A stretch of 64,000 nt of DNA. Origin: an uncultured Oscillospiraceae bacterium (GTDB lineage Bacteria > Bacillota > Clostridia > Oscillospirales > Oscillospiraceae). Every line of letters starts with the position of its first letter. Within the stretch, counting starts at the first letter, position 1. Shown piece after piece: positions 7,016 through 14,759 of the stretch. The position numbers were made by a program, and so were the translations under genes. The notes beneath the pieces were generated by a model. It made no database searches. It was not told where the DNA came from and saw only the letters and a list, made by a program, of their open reading frames with translations. The stretch spans positions 1 to 64,000 of the forward strand of contig CAKTPP010000007.1 in NCBI GenBank assembly GCA_934591895.1, written 5' to 3'.

Positions 7016-8269
7016 ATGTCCTGGATTACTGCACCCTTTGCCTGGCTGCTCAAAGCGCTCTATGATATGACCGGCAGCTACGGTTGGGCGGTCGTCCTCT
7101 TCGGCGTCGTCGTGAACCTGATTTTGCTTCCGTTCATGGCCAAGAGCAAGAAGAGCATGATGCGCACCAGCCGCCTTCAGCCGCGGATCACGGAGCTTCA
7201 GCGCCGGCACGAGGGAAACCAGCAAAAGCTCAATGAGGAGATGGCCAAGCTCTACCGGGAGGAAAAGATCAACCCGATGTCCGGCTGCCTCTGGAGCCTG
7301 ATCCCGTTCCCGATCCTGATCGCGCTCTACAGCGTCATCCGTCAGCCGCTGACGAAGATGATGGGTCTGGGCGCGGAAGCCGTCACGCAGCTGACCGACT
7401 GGGTCACGACCAACGCGGGCTATGTCGCGCAGGCGAAGTCCGCCTATCAGGAGATCCAGATCGCCGACCTGATCCATCAGAACTGGGACGCCGTGACCGG
7501 CGCCCTCGGCGATTATTCCGGCAAGCTGCTGGATCTGGACTATTCCTTCATCGGCCTGAACATGGGTCAGCAGCCGTCGATCAAGATCTGGGCGTTTGAC
7601 TGGAGCAACAAAGCCGTCTGGCTTCCGGCGCTCGGTCTGTTCCTGATCCCGATCATTTCGGCGCTGCTGTCGTGGCTGTCCATGAAGATCAGCACGTCGA
7701 TGACCCCGCAGCCCGCCGGCAACCAGCAGGCCGCTGCGACCAACAAGACCATGATGCTCATGATGCCGCTCGTGTCGCTGTGGATCTGCTACACGATGCC
7801 GGCCGCACTGGGCATTTACTGGATCGTCAACAGCATTCTCGGCATCCTGCGTGATGTCAGCCTGACGAAGGTCTTCAACAAGCAGCTTGACAAGCTCGAC
7901 GCCGAGCGCATCGCGCGCGAGAAAGAGCGCGACGCGGCGCTTGAGCGCAAGCGCCTCGAGACCGAGCGCCTGAAAGCCGCCGGTGAGACCGTCGTCAACC
8001 CCAATACCAGTAAGAAGAAGATTCAGGCCAGCCAGAAGCAGAAGGATGACGAGCGCAAGGCTGCGGCGATGCGTGAAGAGCGCGCCGCCCGCCGCGAGCG
8101 TCTCGGCGTCGAGCCGAATGCCGTGCCGGAGTCTCAGGTCGGCAACCGCCGCTATGCGCGTGGCCGTGCCTATGCGCGGGACCATTATCAGCCGGATGCG
8201 TCCGCCGCTCCGCAGACGGAGCAGCCGGTGTCCGAGGGTTCCGAAGGAAAACAGGAGAGTACTGAATGA
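7016..8269 (+). CDS. yidC: Membrane protein insertase YidC (OxaA/SpoIIIJ family)
   Basis: Encodes 417 residues. The first helix region (SYGWAVVLFGVVVNLILLPF) and a coiled segment (LQRRHEGNQQKLNEEMAKLY) match the conserved YidC core. They are followed by NPMSGCLWSLIPFPILIALY and late hydrophobic helices ending near residue 285. The C-terminal 130 residues are charged and coiled (KEKERDAALERKRLETERL, then RAARRERLG), a ribosome-facing tail seen in Gram-positive homologues. No lipoprotein signal is visible, unlike Bacillus SpoIIIJ. The stop overlaps the khpB start. Confidence 0.95.
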   Translation: MSWITAPFAWLLKALYDMTGSYGWAVVLFGVVVNLILLPFMAKSKKSMMRTSRLQPRITELQRRHEGNQQKLNEEMAKLYREEKINPMSGCLWSLIPFPILIALYSVIRQPLTKMMGLGAEAVTQLTDWVTTNAGYVAQAKSAYQEIQIADLIHQNWDAVTGALGDYSGKLLDLDYSFIGLNMGQQPSIKIWAFDWSNKAVWLPALGLFLIPIISALLSWLSMKISTSMTPQPAGNQQAAATNKTMMLMMPLVSLWICYTMPAALGIYWIVNSILGILRDVSLTKVFNKQLDKLDAERIAREKERDAALERKRLETERLKAAGETVVNPNTSKKKIQASQKQKDDERKAAAMREERAARRERLGVEPNAVPESQVGNRRYARGRAYARDHYQPDASAAPQTEQPVSEGSEGKQESTE

Positions 8270-9036
8270 TGTTAAAAACACTGGAAAAGTCCGGCAAGAC
8301 GGAAGAGGCGGCCATCGCCGCCGCCCTCGAGGAGCTTGGCCTTGACCGGGACGATGTTTCCGTTGAGATCGTCGAGCGCGCCAAGTCCGGCTTCCTCGGC
8401 ATCGGCTCCAGCCCCGCGGTGATCCGCGTGCAGTACGAGGCGCCGGATGCGGAAGTGGAGCAGGAGGCCGCGCCCGTTGAGACGCCGGCACCGGCTGCCG
8501 AGCCGGAGGCGAGCGTGCAGAGCGCCGCGCCGGTGGACGAGCCGGAGAGCTATGCGCGCATCCGCACGTTTGTCAGCGGCCTGCTCGAGCACATGGGCAT
8601 TCAGGCGCAGATCGACATCACCGCGCGCGACAACGGCGGGGTGAACGTGAATCTGTCCGGCAGCGGCATGGGCGCCGTCATCGGCCGCCGCGGCGAGACG
8701 CTCGACGCCATCCAGCATCTGACCAACTATGCCGTCAACCGCGGCAGCGACAAGCACATGCACATCAGCGTCGACGCCGAGAGCTACCGCGCCAAGCGCG
8801 AGGAGTCGCTCGTGCGTCTGGCCGAGAAGATGGCCGCCAAGGCCGTCAAGTACAAGCGCAGCATGGCGCTTGAGCCGATGAATTCCTACGAGCGTCATGT
8901 TATCCACACGGCGCTGCAGGATTACGAAGGCGTGACGACGAGTTCGACCGGTACCGAGCCGAACCGCCGCGTTGTGGTCTCCTATGAGAAGCCGCAGCGC
9001 AACAGCAACAAACCGGTCAGCCGTGAGTGGAGCTGA
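8266..9036 (+). CDS. khpB: RNA-binding protein KhpB (Jag/EloR), SpoIIIJ-associated
   Basis: Encodes 256 residues with the usual three parts: an N-terminal Jag domain (LEKSGKTEEAAIAAALEELG, with KSGFLGIGS), a variable Ala/Pro/Glu linker (about 65-95), and then KH and R3H domains. The KH loop is IGRRGETLDAIQHL and the R3H part ends in PNRRVVVSYEKP. KhpB pairs with KhpA and influences cell elongation and division. It overlaps yidC by four bases, the canonical arrangement. Confidence 0.93.
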   Translation: MMLKTLEKSGKTEEAAIAAALEELGLDRDDVSVEIVERAKSGFLGIGSSPAVIRVQYEAPDAEVEQEAAPVETPAPAAEPEASVQSAAPVDEPESYARIRTFVSGLLEHMGIQAQIDITARDNGGVNVNLSGSGMGAVIGRRGETLDAIQHLTNYAVNRGSDKHMHISVDAESYRAKREESLVRLAEKMAAKAVKYKRSMALEPMNSYERHVIHTALQDYEGVTTSSTGTEPNRRVVVSYEKPQRNSNKPVSREWS

Positions 9037-9062
9037 CGAGAGATTTAGGAGGAAACGGTATT

Positions 9063-9287
9063 ATGTTCGAACAAGTGAGAAAACTGCTCGCCCACCAGTT
9101 TGAAGTGGACGAAAACACCATCACCATGGACACCAACATCGCGGACGATCTCGGCGCGGATTCGCTCGACGTCGTGGAGCTGGTCATGTCCATCGAGGAT
9201 GCCTACGGCATCACGATCGAAGACGAGAAGGCGGCCGAGCTGACCACCGTCCGTCAGGTCGTGGATTACCTCGAGAAGAACGCCTGA
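9063..9287 (+). CDS. acpP: Acyl carrier protein
   Basis: Encodes 74 residues starting at ATG 9063, ten bases after AGGAGG. The 4'-phosphopantetheine attachment serine is in GADSLDVVELVM near residue 36. The length and acidic character are typical of ACP. It follows khpB closely and is closed by a terminator at 9301, so it may be cotranscribed with the rpmH cluster or have its own start. No fatty-acid synthesis genes are nearby. Confidence 0.95.
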   Translation: MFEQVRKLLAHQFEVDENTITMDTNIADDLGADSLDVVELVMSIEDAYGITIEDEKAAELTTVRQVVDYLEKNA

Positions 9288-9300
9288 GCGCTTACATCGA

Positions 9301-9334
9301 AAAAGCAGACAGCCGCCGTGCTGTCTGCTTTTTT
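9301..9334 (+). terminator. Intrinsic terminator after acpP
   Basis: AGCAGACAG (9304-9312) pairs with CTGTCTGCT (9321-9329), extended by A/T pairing and followed by five Ts. Confidence 0.85.
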
Positions 9335-9445
9335 GCGCCTGCTGCGCGGAGGCTGCGGCTTTTTCGCTTTCGCTGCGCAAATGTGATTGACGAATCCGGC
9401 CGCAGCGGGTAAAATAGGCAATGTATGCTGGAAAGGAGCGCGCGT

Positions 9446-10237
9446 ATGCTGCAATTTCAACCGCAGGAGCATCTGCTGCATTCGTATATCGTCGTGTCGC
9501 AGTCTGAACAGGCGCGCGAGCGGCTGGCGCTCGATCTGACGGCTGCCATGCTCTGCCGCAGCGACGGCGTGCGCCCGTGCCGCGCGTGCAGGGACTGCCG
9601 CAAGGTCTATGGCCATGTGCATCCGGACGTGATCTATGTCGAGCCGGATCGCAGCGGCAAGATCCCTGTAATTAAGGTCAATCAGATCCGCGGCGTCGCG
9701 GCCACGGCATACATCCTGCCGAGCGAGGCGGAAAAGAAGGTCTATGTTCTGCGTCAGGCAGAGCTGATGAATCTTAATGCGCAGAATGCGTTTTTGAAGC
9801 TGCTGGAGGAGCCGCCGCGCAGCGCGGCGTTCATTCTTGCGGCCGCAAGTCCGGATTCGCTGCTGACGACGGTACGCTCGCGCTGCGCGCTGCTGCGTGA
9901 CCCGACCGAGCAGCCGCTGGAGTCGGCGGAGATGCGCGCTTTGGCGGACGAATACCTGCGCGCGGTTGCGTCGCAGGACCGCATGACCCTCCTGCGCTGG
10001 TGCCTTTCGCACGAGGGCATGGAGGCACAGGAGCTTGCGGAGTTTTTGCCCGCGGTGCAGCACCGGCTCGTCGAGCTGCTGGCGCAGCCGGGGCAGACAC
10101 TTTTGCCGGAGACGCTGTGCGCGCAGCAGCTGCGCCTGATCGAGACCTGTGAGCAATACCGCCGCGCCAACGTCAGCGTCAAGCATATCTTTGGCCTGCT
10201 TTCCGTTTCCGGTGTGCAGGCGTGCGTTCAGAAGTGA
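9446..10237 (+). CDS. holB: DNA polymerase III delta' subunit
   Basis: Encodes 263 residues from ATG 9446 behind AAAGGAG. It has the clamp-loader AAA+ fold without a catalytic P-loop: zinc-binding CRSDGVRPCRACRDC, the NQIRGVAATAYILPSEAEKKVY segment, and NAQNAFLKLLEEPP with the sensor LLTTVRSRC. It is shorter than some delta' proteins but complete. It sits directly upstream of ricT, the same order as in Bacillus (holB-yaaT). Confidence 0.88.
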   Translation: MLQFQPQEHLLHSYIVVSQSEQARERLALDLTAAMLCRSDGVRPCRACRDCRKVYGHVHPDVIYVEPDRSGKIPVIKVNQIRGVAATAYILPSEAEKKVYVLRQAELMNLNAQNAFLKLLEEPPRSAAFILAAASPDSLLTTVRSRCALLRDPTEQPLESAEMRALADEYLRAVASQDRMTLLRWCLSHEGMEAQELAEFLPAVQHRLVELLAQPGQTLLPETLCAQQLRLIETCEQYRRANVSVKHIFGLLSVSGVQACVQK

Positions 10238-10247
10238 GGATACCAAA

Positions 10248-11591
10248 TTGACAGAAGTAATCAGTGTAAAATTCAAAAACCGCGGCAAGGTCTATTTCTT
10301 TGACCCGCACGGCGTCGCCGTGCGCACAGGCGATAAGGTCGTCGTCGAGACCTCGCGCGGTCTGGAGCTGGCCGAGTGCGTTTTGGGAAACCATGTTGTG
10401 CCGGATGAGACGGTCGTGCAGCCGCTGCGCTCGCTTGCGCGCATCGCCACGAAGGATGACCTGCGCATTGAGGAGATCAACCACCGCCGCGAGCAGGAGG
10501 CGTTTCAGATCTGCAAGCAGAAGATCGTCGAGCACGGTCTGGACATGAAGCTCGTTGACGTCGAGTGCAGCTTTGAGGGCAACAAGACCATGTTCTTCTT
10601 CACGTCCGACGGACGTGTCGACTTCCGTGAGCTGGTCAAGGATCTCGCCTCCGTGTTCCGCAACCGCATCGAGCTGCGCCAGATCGGCGTGCGCGACGAG
10701 GCGAAGATGCTCGGCGGCATCGGCATCTGCGGCCGTCCGTACTGCTGCAGTCAGTTCCTGGACGATTTTCAGCCTGTCTCGACGAAGATGGCGAAGGTGC
10801 AGTCCATGTCGCTCAACCCGTCGAAGATCTCCGGCGCGTGCGGCCGCCTGATGTGCTGCCTGCGCTATGAGCAGGCGGCGTATGAAGAGCTGGTCAAGGC
10901 CGTGCCGAAGGTCGGCGCCTTTGTCGAGACGCCTGCGGGCTACGGCACGGTGTCGTCGGTCAACATCCTGCGCAGCAGTCTGAAGGTCAAGCTTGACGGT
11001 CAGGGCGAGGATGTGTTCAAGAACTATCAGGCCGACGAGATCGCCGTGATCCCCGGCGGCCGCCCGAAGCCGGGCGAACCGCTGCCGTCGCTGCTCAAGG
11101 ACCGGCCGAAGCCGGTGCGCGACGAGGAACCCAAGGAAGACCCGTGGGCGCTGCCGCAGCTGTTTGCGGACGATGTCTACGGCGACAAGAAGCCTGAGGG
11201 CGCGAGCACGGAACAGGGCGAGAAGAAAAAGCGCCCGCGCCGCCGCTCACACGGGCACGGCGGGAAGAAGCCTGCCGATGCGCAGACCGCCCCGAAGGCG
11301 GAGCACGGCGCAAAGGACGGCGCAAAGCCAAAGCAGCAGCGCCAGAAGTCCCAGTCCGACCGCAGATCCGGTGCGCGCAAGCCCGGCGACAAGCCGTCCG
11401 GTGAGCATCCGGAGCGCAGCCGTGCCCAGACCCCGGCGGCCAAGCCCGCCGACGGCGCTGCGCAGAGCGGCGAAAAGCGCGCGGACAGCCACCGCCGCCG
11501 CCATCGCGGCGGCCGCGGCCGCAATAAGTCCGCAGCACCCGGCAGCGCCCAGTCCGGCAATACCGCGCCCAACACGCCGAAGGCCGAATGA
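10248..11591 (+). CDS. ricT: PSP1-domain protein RicT (YaaT) with long basic tail
   Basis: Encodes 447 residues from TTG 10248, preceded by GAGGA 7 bases upstream. The first 275 residues match RicT: FKNRGKVYFFDPHG at the start and the PSP1 cysteine clusters GICGRPYCCSQFL and GACGRLMCCLRYEQ. In Bacillus, RicT joins RicA and RicF in an Fe-S containing complex that acts with RNase Y on mRNA maturation and affects sporulation and competence. The last 150 residues are an unusual Lys/Arg/Pro-rich low-complexity tail (KKKRPRRRSHGHGGKK), likely disordered and RNA-binding. Confidence 0.88.
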   Translation: MTEVISVKFKNRGKVYFFDPHGVAVRTGDKVVVETSRGLELAECVLGNHVVPDETVVQPLRSLARIATKDDLRIEEINHRREQEAFQICKQKIVEHGLDMKLVDVECSFEGNKTMFFFTSDGRVDFRELVKDLASVFRNRIELRQIGVRDEAKMLGGIGICGRPYCCSQFLDDFQPVSTKMAKVQSMSLNPSKISGACGRLMCCLRYEQAAYEELVKAVPKVGAFVETPAGYGTVSSVNILRSSLKVKLDGQGEDVFKNYQADEIAVIPGGRPKPGEPLPSLLKDRPKPVRDEEPKEDPWALPQLFADDVYGDKKPEGASTEQGEKKKRPRRRSHGHGGKKPADAQTAPKAEHGAKDGAKPKQQRQKSQSDRRSGARKPGDKPSGEHPERSRAQTPAAKPADGAAQSGEKRADSHRRRHRGGRGRNKSAAPGSAQSGNTAPNTPKAE

Positions 11592-11599
11592 AAACGCAA

Positions 11600-11635
11600 A
11601 CAGGTGCATACCGATCCGGTATGCACCTGTTTTTT
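11600..11635 (+). terminator. Terminator between ricT and the convergent SDR gene
   Basis: Fourteen-base arms (11600-11613 and 11617-11630) with a three-base loop are followed by six Ts. It terminates ricT, and on the other strand could also serve the SDR gene ending at 11645. Confidence 0.88.
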
Positions 11636-11644
11636 GCACCTGAT

Positions 11645-12352
11645 TCAGATGAGCAGTCCGCCGTCCACGCCGAACACCTGTCCGGTCACGAAGCGGGCGC
11701 GCTCGCTTGCCAGCAGCGCGATCGCGTCGCCGACTTCCTCCGCCGTGCCCATACGCCCGAGGGATGTGCTCTCGGCGAGCTCCGCCTTGTCCTCGGGGCT
11801 GAGGTTTGCGATCATGTCCGTGTCAATGCAGCCGGGGGCAACGCAGTTGACGCGGATGCCGGACGGGCCGAGCTCTTTTGCCATCGCCTTCGTGAACGCG
11901 ACGATCGCGCCCTTCGTCGCCGAATAGGCCGCCTCGCATGAGGCACCGTTTACGCCGAGTATGGAGGCGAGGTTGATGATGTGCCCGGCCTTGACGTGCA
12001 CCATCGGCGGGATGGCGTACCGGCAGCAGTTGTAGGTGCCCGTGACGTTGACGTCAAAGAGCCGCTGCCACACGCCGGGGTCAAGATCGGTCAGCAGACC
12101 GTAGACCGCAATGCCGGCGTTGTTCACCAGCAGGTCGACCGGCCCCGTTCGCTCGAACATGACGGCGACAGCCTGCGCGTCGCTCACGTCGGCGCGGATG
12201 GCAAGCCCGCCGGTCTGCGCCGCGACAGCCTCGGCGGCCGCCTGCGACTGTATGTAGTTGACGTGTACCGTCCAGCCGTCGCGCGCCAGCGCCAGAGCGG
12301 CCGCCTTGCCGATGCCGCGCGATGCACCGGTCACGAGTGCGATTTTCTGCAT
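11645..12352 (-). CDS. Short-chain dehydrogenase/reductase (FabG-like)
   Basis: Encodes 235 residues from the ATG at 12352 (reverse strand), eight bases after GGAGG. It is a classical SDR: the nucleotide-binding GASRGIG at residues 9-15, NNAG at 77-80, catalytic Ser130, Tyr143 and Lys147 (YSATK), and a final FGVDGG. It resembles 3-oxoacyl-ACP reductases, but no fatty-acid genes adjoin it, so the substrate is open. It is a single gene flanked by a convergent terminator and a divergent PASTA gene. Confidence 0.85.
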   Translation of the reverse strand: MQKIALVTGASRGIGKAAALALARDGWTVHVNYIQSQAAAEAVAAQTGGLAIRADVSDAQAVAVMFERTGPVDLLVNNAGIAVYGLLTDLDPGVWQRLFDVNVTGTYNCCRYAIPPMVHVKAGHIINLASILGVNGASCEAAYSATKGAIVAFTKAMAKELGPSGIRVNCVAPGCIDTDMIANLSPEDKAELAESTSLGRMGTAEEVGDAIALLASERARFVTGQVFGVDGGLLI

Positions 12353-12378
12353 GCAATGATCCTCCCAGAAACGAACAT

Positions 12379-12407
12379 TTGTCAAAACGCTGCGTCTATG
12401 CTATTAT
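12379..12407 (+). promoter_or_regulatory. Sigma-A promoter of the PASTA protein gene
   Basis: TTGTCA at 12379-12384 and TATTAT at 12402-12407 with a 17-base spacer. Confidence 0.6.
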
Positions 12408-12459
12408 ATACTTGTTTCACCGAAATTTCTATCCATCCTGTTGATCCGGAGGAAAAAAT

Positions 12460-13269
12460 ATGAGTCAACCCAAAACCACACGCCGCCACCGCGTCCGGCG
12501 CATGAGTGAGCGCCGGCGGCTTACGGTCACGGCGGTCACGGCGATGCTTGCACTTGTCACGGTCGTGATCTGCGCGCTGTCCGGCGTGTTCAACTTCCAC
12601 AAGGGCGGCGACCGCATCCTGCCCAACCTCGTCGGCCAGACCGAGGAATCGGCCAAGGCGCAGCTTGCGGAACTCGATGCGGAGCCGAGCATTACTTATG
12701 AAAACAGCAGTGAGACCAAGGGCATCGTCATCCGTCAGGACGTGAACGAGGGCACGCAGCTCAAGCACCGGCAGACGGTCGCGTTCGTCGTTTCGCTCGG
12801 CCCGAAGGAGGAGGCTACGGCGCCGGAGGATACGCCGGTCGCCATCCCGAGCTTCGTCGGCCTGTCGTTCGAGCAGGCGCAGGCGACGGCCGAGAGCCTC
12901 GGCGTCACCGTGGTCAAGGCCGGCACGGTCTATGATGACAACGTGCAAAAGGGCGCCGTTGCGCGCCAGAATCCGGTCGGCGGCACGATGGTGAAGCCCG
13001 GCACGACGATCTCTCTGACCATCTCCGACGGGCCGGAGAAGAAGGAGTTCACCGTCACGGTCACGTGCGGCGCCGGCGGCAGCGTCAGTCCGAGCGGCAA
13101 TCAGAAGGTGGCCGAGGGCGGCAGCGTGTCGTTTACGATCACGCCGAAGGAGGGCTACGAGGTCGCAACGCTGGTCATCGACGGGACGACCGTCCTGCCG
13201 CTGACGAGCTACTCGTTTATGAATGTCGACACGAACCACACGCTCTATGTGACGTTCCGCGAAAAGTAA
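12460..13269 (+). CDS. Membrane-anchored PASTA-domain protein
   Basis: Encodes 269 residues. A basic N-terminus (about 1-22) is followed by one membrane helix (TVTAVTAMLALVTVVICAL), then two PASTA repeats (about 50-110 and 120-185). The first repeat begins ILPNLVGQTEESAKAQL and the second AIPSFVGLSFEQAQATAESL. The C-terminal 75 residues (VTCGAGGSVSPSGNQKVAEG) form a bacterial-repeat-type beta domain. PASTA repeats bind muropeptides or cell wall and usually belong to PrkC kinases or PBPs; here there is no kinase or transpeptidase domain. It may be a cell-wall sensor or adaptor. RBS GGAGG precedes the start. Confidence 0.8.
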   Translation: MSQPKTTRRHRVRRMSERRRLTVTAVTAMLALVTVVICALSGVFNFHKGGDRILPNLVGQTEESAKAQLAELDAEPSITYENSSETKGIVIRQDVNEGTQLKHRQTVAFVVSLGPKEEATAPEDTPVAIPSFVGLSFEQAQATAESLGVTVVKAGTVYDDNVQKGAVARQNPVGGTMVKPGTTISLTISDGPEKKEFTVTVTCGAGGSVSPSGNQKVAEGGSVSFTITPKEGYEVATLVIDGTTVLPLTSYSFMNVDTNHTLYVTFREK

Positions 13270-13279
13270 ACAAAGCAGC

Positions 13280-13314
13280 AAAATGCTCCCTCGCAAAGTC
13301 GAGGGAGCATTTTC
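13280..13314 (+). terminator. Bidirectional terminator between PASTA and phosphodiesterase genes
   Basis: AAAATGCTCCCTCG (13280-13293) and CGAGGGAGCATTTT (13300-13313) form a stem with A/T ends on both sides. It can terminate the convergent genes at 13269 and 13313. Confidence 0.75.
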
Positions 13315-13783
13315 ATGCTTCGGGAATGGCGTGGATGCCGGCGCTGCGGATCGCGCCGTCCCGCGTCTCGATGCAGGCGTAGGTGCACACCGCGCCGACG
13401 CCTGCCGTGCCGGGATTGACGACATGGAGCCCCTGCATCGTCTCGCTGAGCGCACGGTGCGTGTGGCCGAAGAGCACGATGTCCGCACCGGCGAAATAGG
13501 CCGCGTTGAGCAGGGCATCGAGCGTGTACTTCACGCCGTAGCGGTCGCCGTGCGTGCAGAAAAACTTCACGCCGTCGAGCGTGCACTGCAGCACGTCGGG
13601 ATTGACCGGCTCGCGGTCGCAGTTGCCGCACACGCGGTAGAGCGGCAGCTCGGGAAACTCCTTTTCCAGCCGCTGCGTGTCGCGTTCACAGTCGCCGAGA
13701 TGGATCACGGCGTCAGGCTGCTGCTGACGTACGGCGCGCACCATGCCGAGCGTCCGGCCGTGAGAATCGGAAAAAACAAGCAC
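13313..13783 (-). CDS. Metallophosphoesterase, YfcE/YsnB family
   Basis: Encodes 156 residues. GTG at 13783 is used; an in-frame TGA lies five codons upstream and AGAGG is about 15 bases before it. The calcineurin-like metal ligands are present in order: FSDSHG, HLGDC, GNCD, FCTHGD and FGHTH. This small family hydrolyses phosphodiesters such as bis-pNPP and possibly cyclic nucleotides. In Firmicutes it often follows rph and the RdgB-type NTP pyrophosphatase, but here it stands alone behind its own consensus promoter. Confidence 0.88.
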   Translation of the reverse strand: MLVFSDSHGRTLGMVRAVRQQQPDAVIHLGDCERDTQRLEKEFPELPLYRVCGNCDREPVNPDVLQCTLDGVKFFCTHGDRYGVKYTLDALLNAAYFAGADIVLFGHTHRALSETMQGLHVVNPGTAGVGAVCTYACIETRDGAIRSAGIHAIPEA

Positions 13784-13831
13784 CTTCGTGGCAAGTCACC
13801 TCTGTATGCCTCATAGAATACAATAAAAGCA

Positions 13832-13857
13832 GGATACCCGGCGCTGCCGGGCTATCC
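13832..13857 (-). other. Hairpin at the transcript start of the phosphodiesterase gene
   Basis: GGATAGCCCGGC and its near complement on the reverse strand form a stem whose 5' edge is about the predicted transcription start, followed by TGCTTTTA. It may stabilise or attenuate the mRNA. A similar hairpin-at-start geometry occurs at rpmH. Confidence 0.4.
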
Positions 13858-13859
13858 GC

Positions 13860-13888
13860 ATTATACGGGACGCGGCCTGCAAAGTCAA
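13860..13888 (-). promoter_or_regulatory. Sigma-A promoter of the phosphodiesterase gene
   Basis: On the reverse strand, TTGACT (13888-13883) and TATAAT (13865-13860) with a 17-base spacer. Confidence 0.8.
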
Positions 13889-13914
13889 GCCGCCCCGACT
13901 GGAGCGTGACCGAT

Positions 13915-14157
13915 ATGAAGGACTTGGATGCGCTGAAACAGGAGCTCGCGCGCGACGGCCGCCTGCAGCGGCTGCAGGCGATCGCCGACTCGGCCGATGG
14001 GCAGCGGCTCGCCGATGCGCTCGATGCGCAGAGGATCGAACAGGCGGCGCGCACGGGCGACACCGAGACGCTGCGGCAGATCCTCACACAGGTGCTCAGC
14101 ACGGACGCGGGGCAGCGTCTGGCCGGAAAAGTGAAGGACGCGATGCAGGATGGATGA
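13915..14157 (+). CDS. Small conserved-looking protein of unknown function (1 of 3)
   Basis: Encodes 80 residues from ATG 13915, ten bases after GGAG. The predicted protein is all-helical with no signal or membrane segment, with internal repeats of the type LxxIADSADGQRLADAL and LSTDAGQRLAGKV. The two SADGQRLA/TDAGQRLA stretches resemble each other, suggesting a duplicated helical unit. It overlaps the next gene by eight bases, and the three genes 13915-14759 form one tight operon. I do not recognise the family. Confidence 0.6.
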   Translation: MKDLDALKQELARDGRLQRLQAIADSADGQRLADALDAQRIEQAARTGDTETLRQILTQVLSTDAGQRLAGKVKDAMQDG

Positions 14158-14491
14158 GCTTGGCGAAAAGCTTGACGCGCTGCTGCATGATCCGCAGCAG
14201 CTCGGCAAGATCGCGCAGCTGGCATCCTCGCTCATGGGCGACGGCGGCGAGGCGCAGCCGCCGTCCGCGCCGCAGCCGGAGTCCGGCCTCGATGCGGGAC
14301 AGCTGCGCCGGATGCTCTCGGCCGTGCGCGGCAGCAGCCGCGACTCTGCCAGCCGCCACCTGCTCGAGGCCATGAAGCCGTATCTGGCCGAAAAGCGCCG
14401 CCGCAAGATCGACCGCGCCATGAAGCTTGCGCGGCTTGCGTCGCTCGCGGAGCTTGCCGCCGGAGAGATGGGGGAGGACGACGATGTATAA
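14150..14491 (+). CDS. Small helical protein of unknown function (2 of 3)
   Basis: Encodes 113 residues. An N-terminal helix (MDELGEKLDALLHDPQQLGKIAQLASSLMG) carries an LHDPQQLGKI segment. It is followed by a short Pro/Ala/Glu linker and a basic helical half with LEAMKPYLAEKRRRKIDRAM and LARLASLAELA. The start lies inside the end of the previous frame, and the end overlaps the next start by eight bases. It could form a complex with its neighbours. No known domain was recognised. Confidence 0.6.
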   Translation: MDELGEKLDALLHDPQQLGKIAQLASSLMGDGGEAQPPSAPQPESGLDAGQLRRMLSAVRGSSRDSASRHLLEAMKPYLAEKRRRKIDRAMKLARLASLAELAAGEMGEDDDV

Positions 14492-14759
14492 TCGCTATCA
14501 GGGCAACAGCGGACAGGTCGAGCGCGTGCCGGACGCGCCGCACGCGGAGTTCCGTCCGCAGCCGAGTGTGCCGCCGGGTGCAAAGCAAAAGCCGCCGCCG
14601 GGCATTTCCGGCGGCGGCTTGCAGCAGCTGCTGCAGAAATTTTCGCTTGCAGACCTCGAATCGGAGGATCTGCTGCTGATCCTGGTGCTGTATCTCCTCT
14701 ACCGCGAGAGCGGCGACAGGGAGCTGCTGTTCATCCTCGGCGGGATGCTGTTTCTTTAG
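14484..14759 (+). CDS. Small protein with hydrophobic C-terminus, unknown function (3 of 3)
   Basis: Encodes 91 residues. The first half is polar and proline-rich. The second half alternates acidic and hydrophobic stretches (SEDLLLILVLYLLYRE, then ELLFILGGMLFL), looking like two short membrane hairpin helices. Similar acid-flanked leucine-rich tails occur in small proteins of spore-forming Clostridia, but I cannot assign a role. Its TAG (14757-14759) overlaps the TAA of the convergent wecB gene (14756-14758). Confidence 0.6.
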   Translation: MYNRYQGNSGQVERVPDAPHAEFRPQPSVPPGAKQKPPPGISGGGLQQLLQKFSLADLESEDLLLILVLYLLYRESGDRELLFILGGMLFL

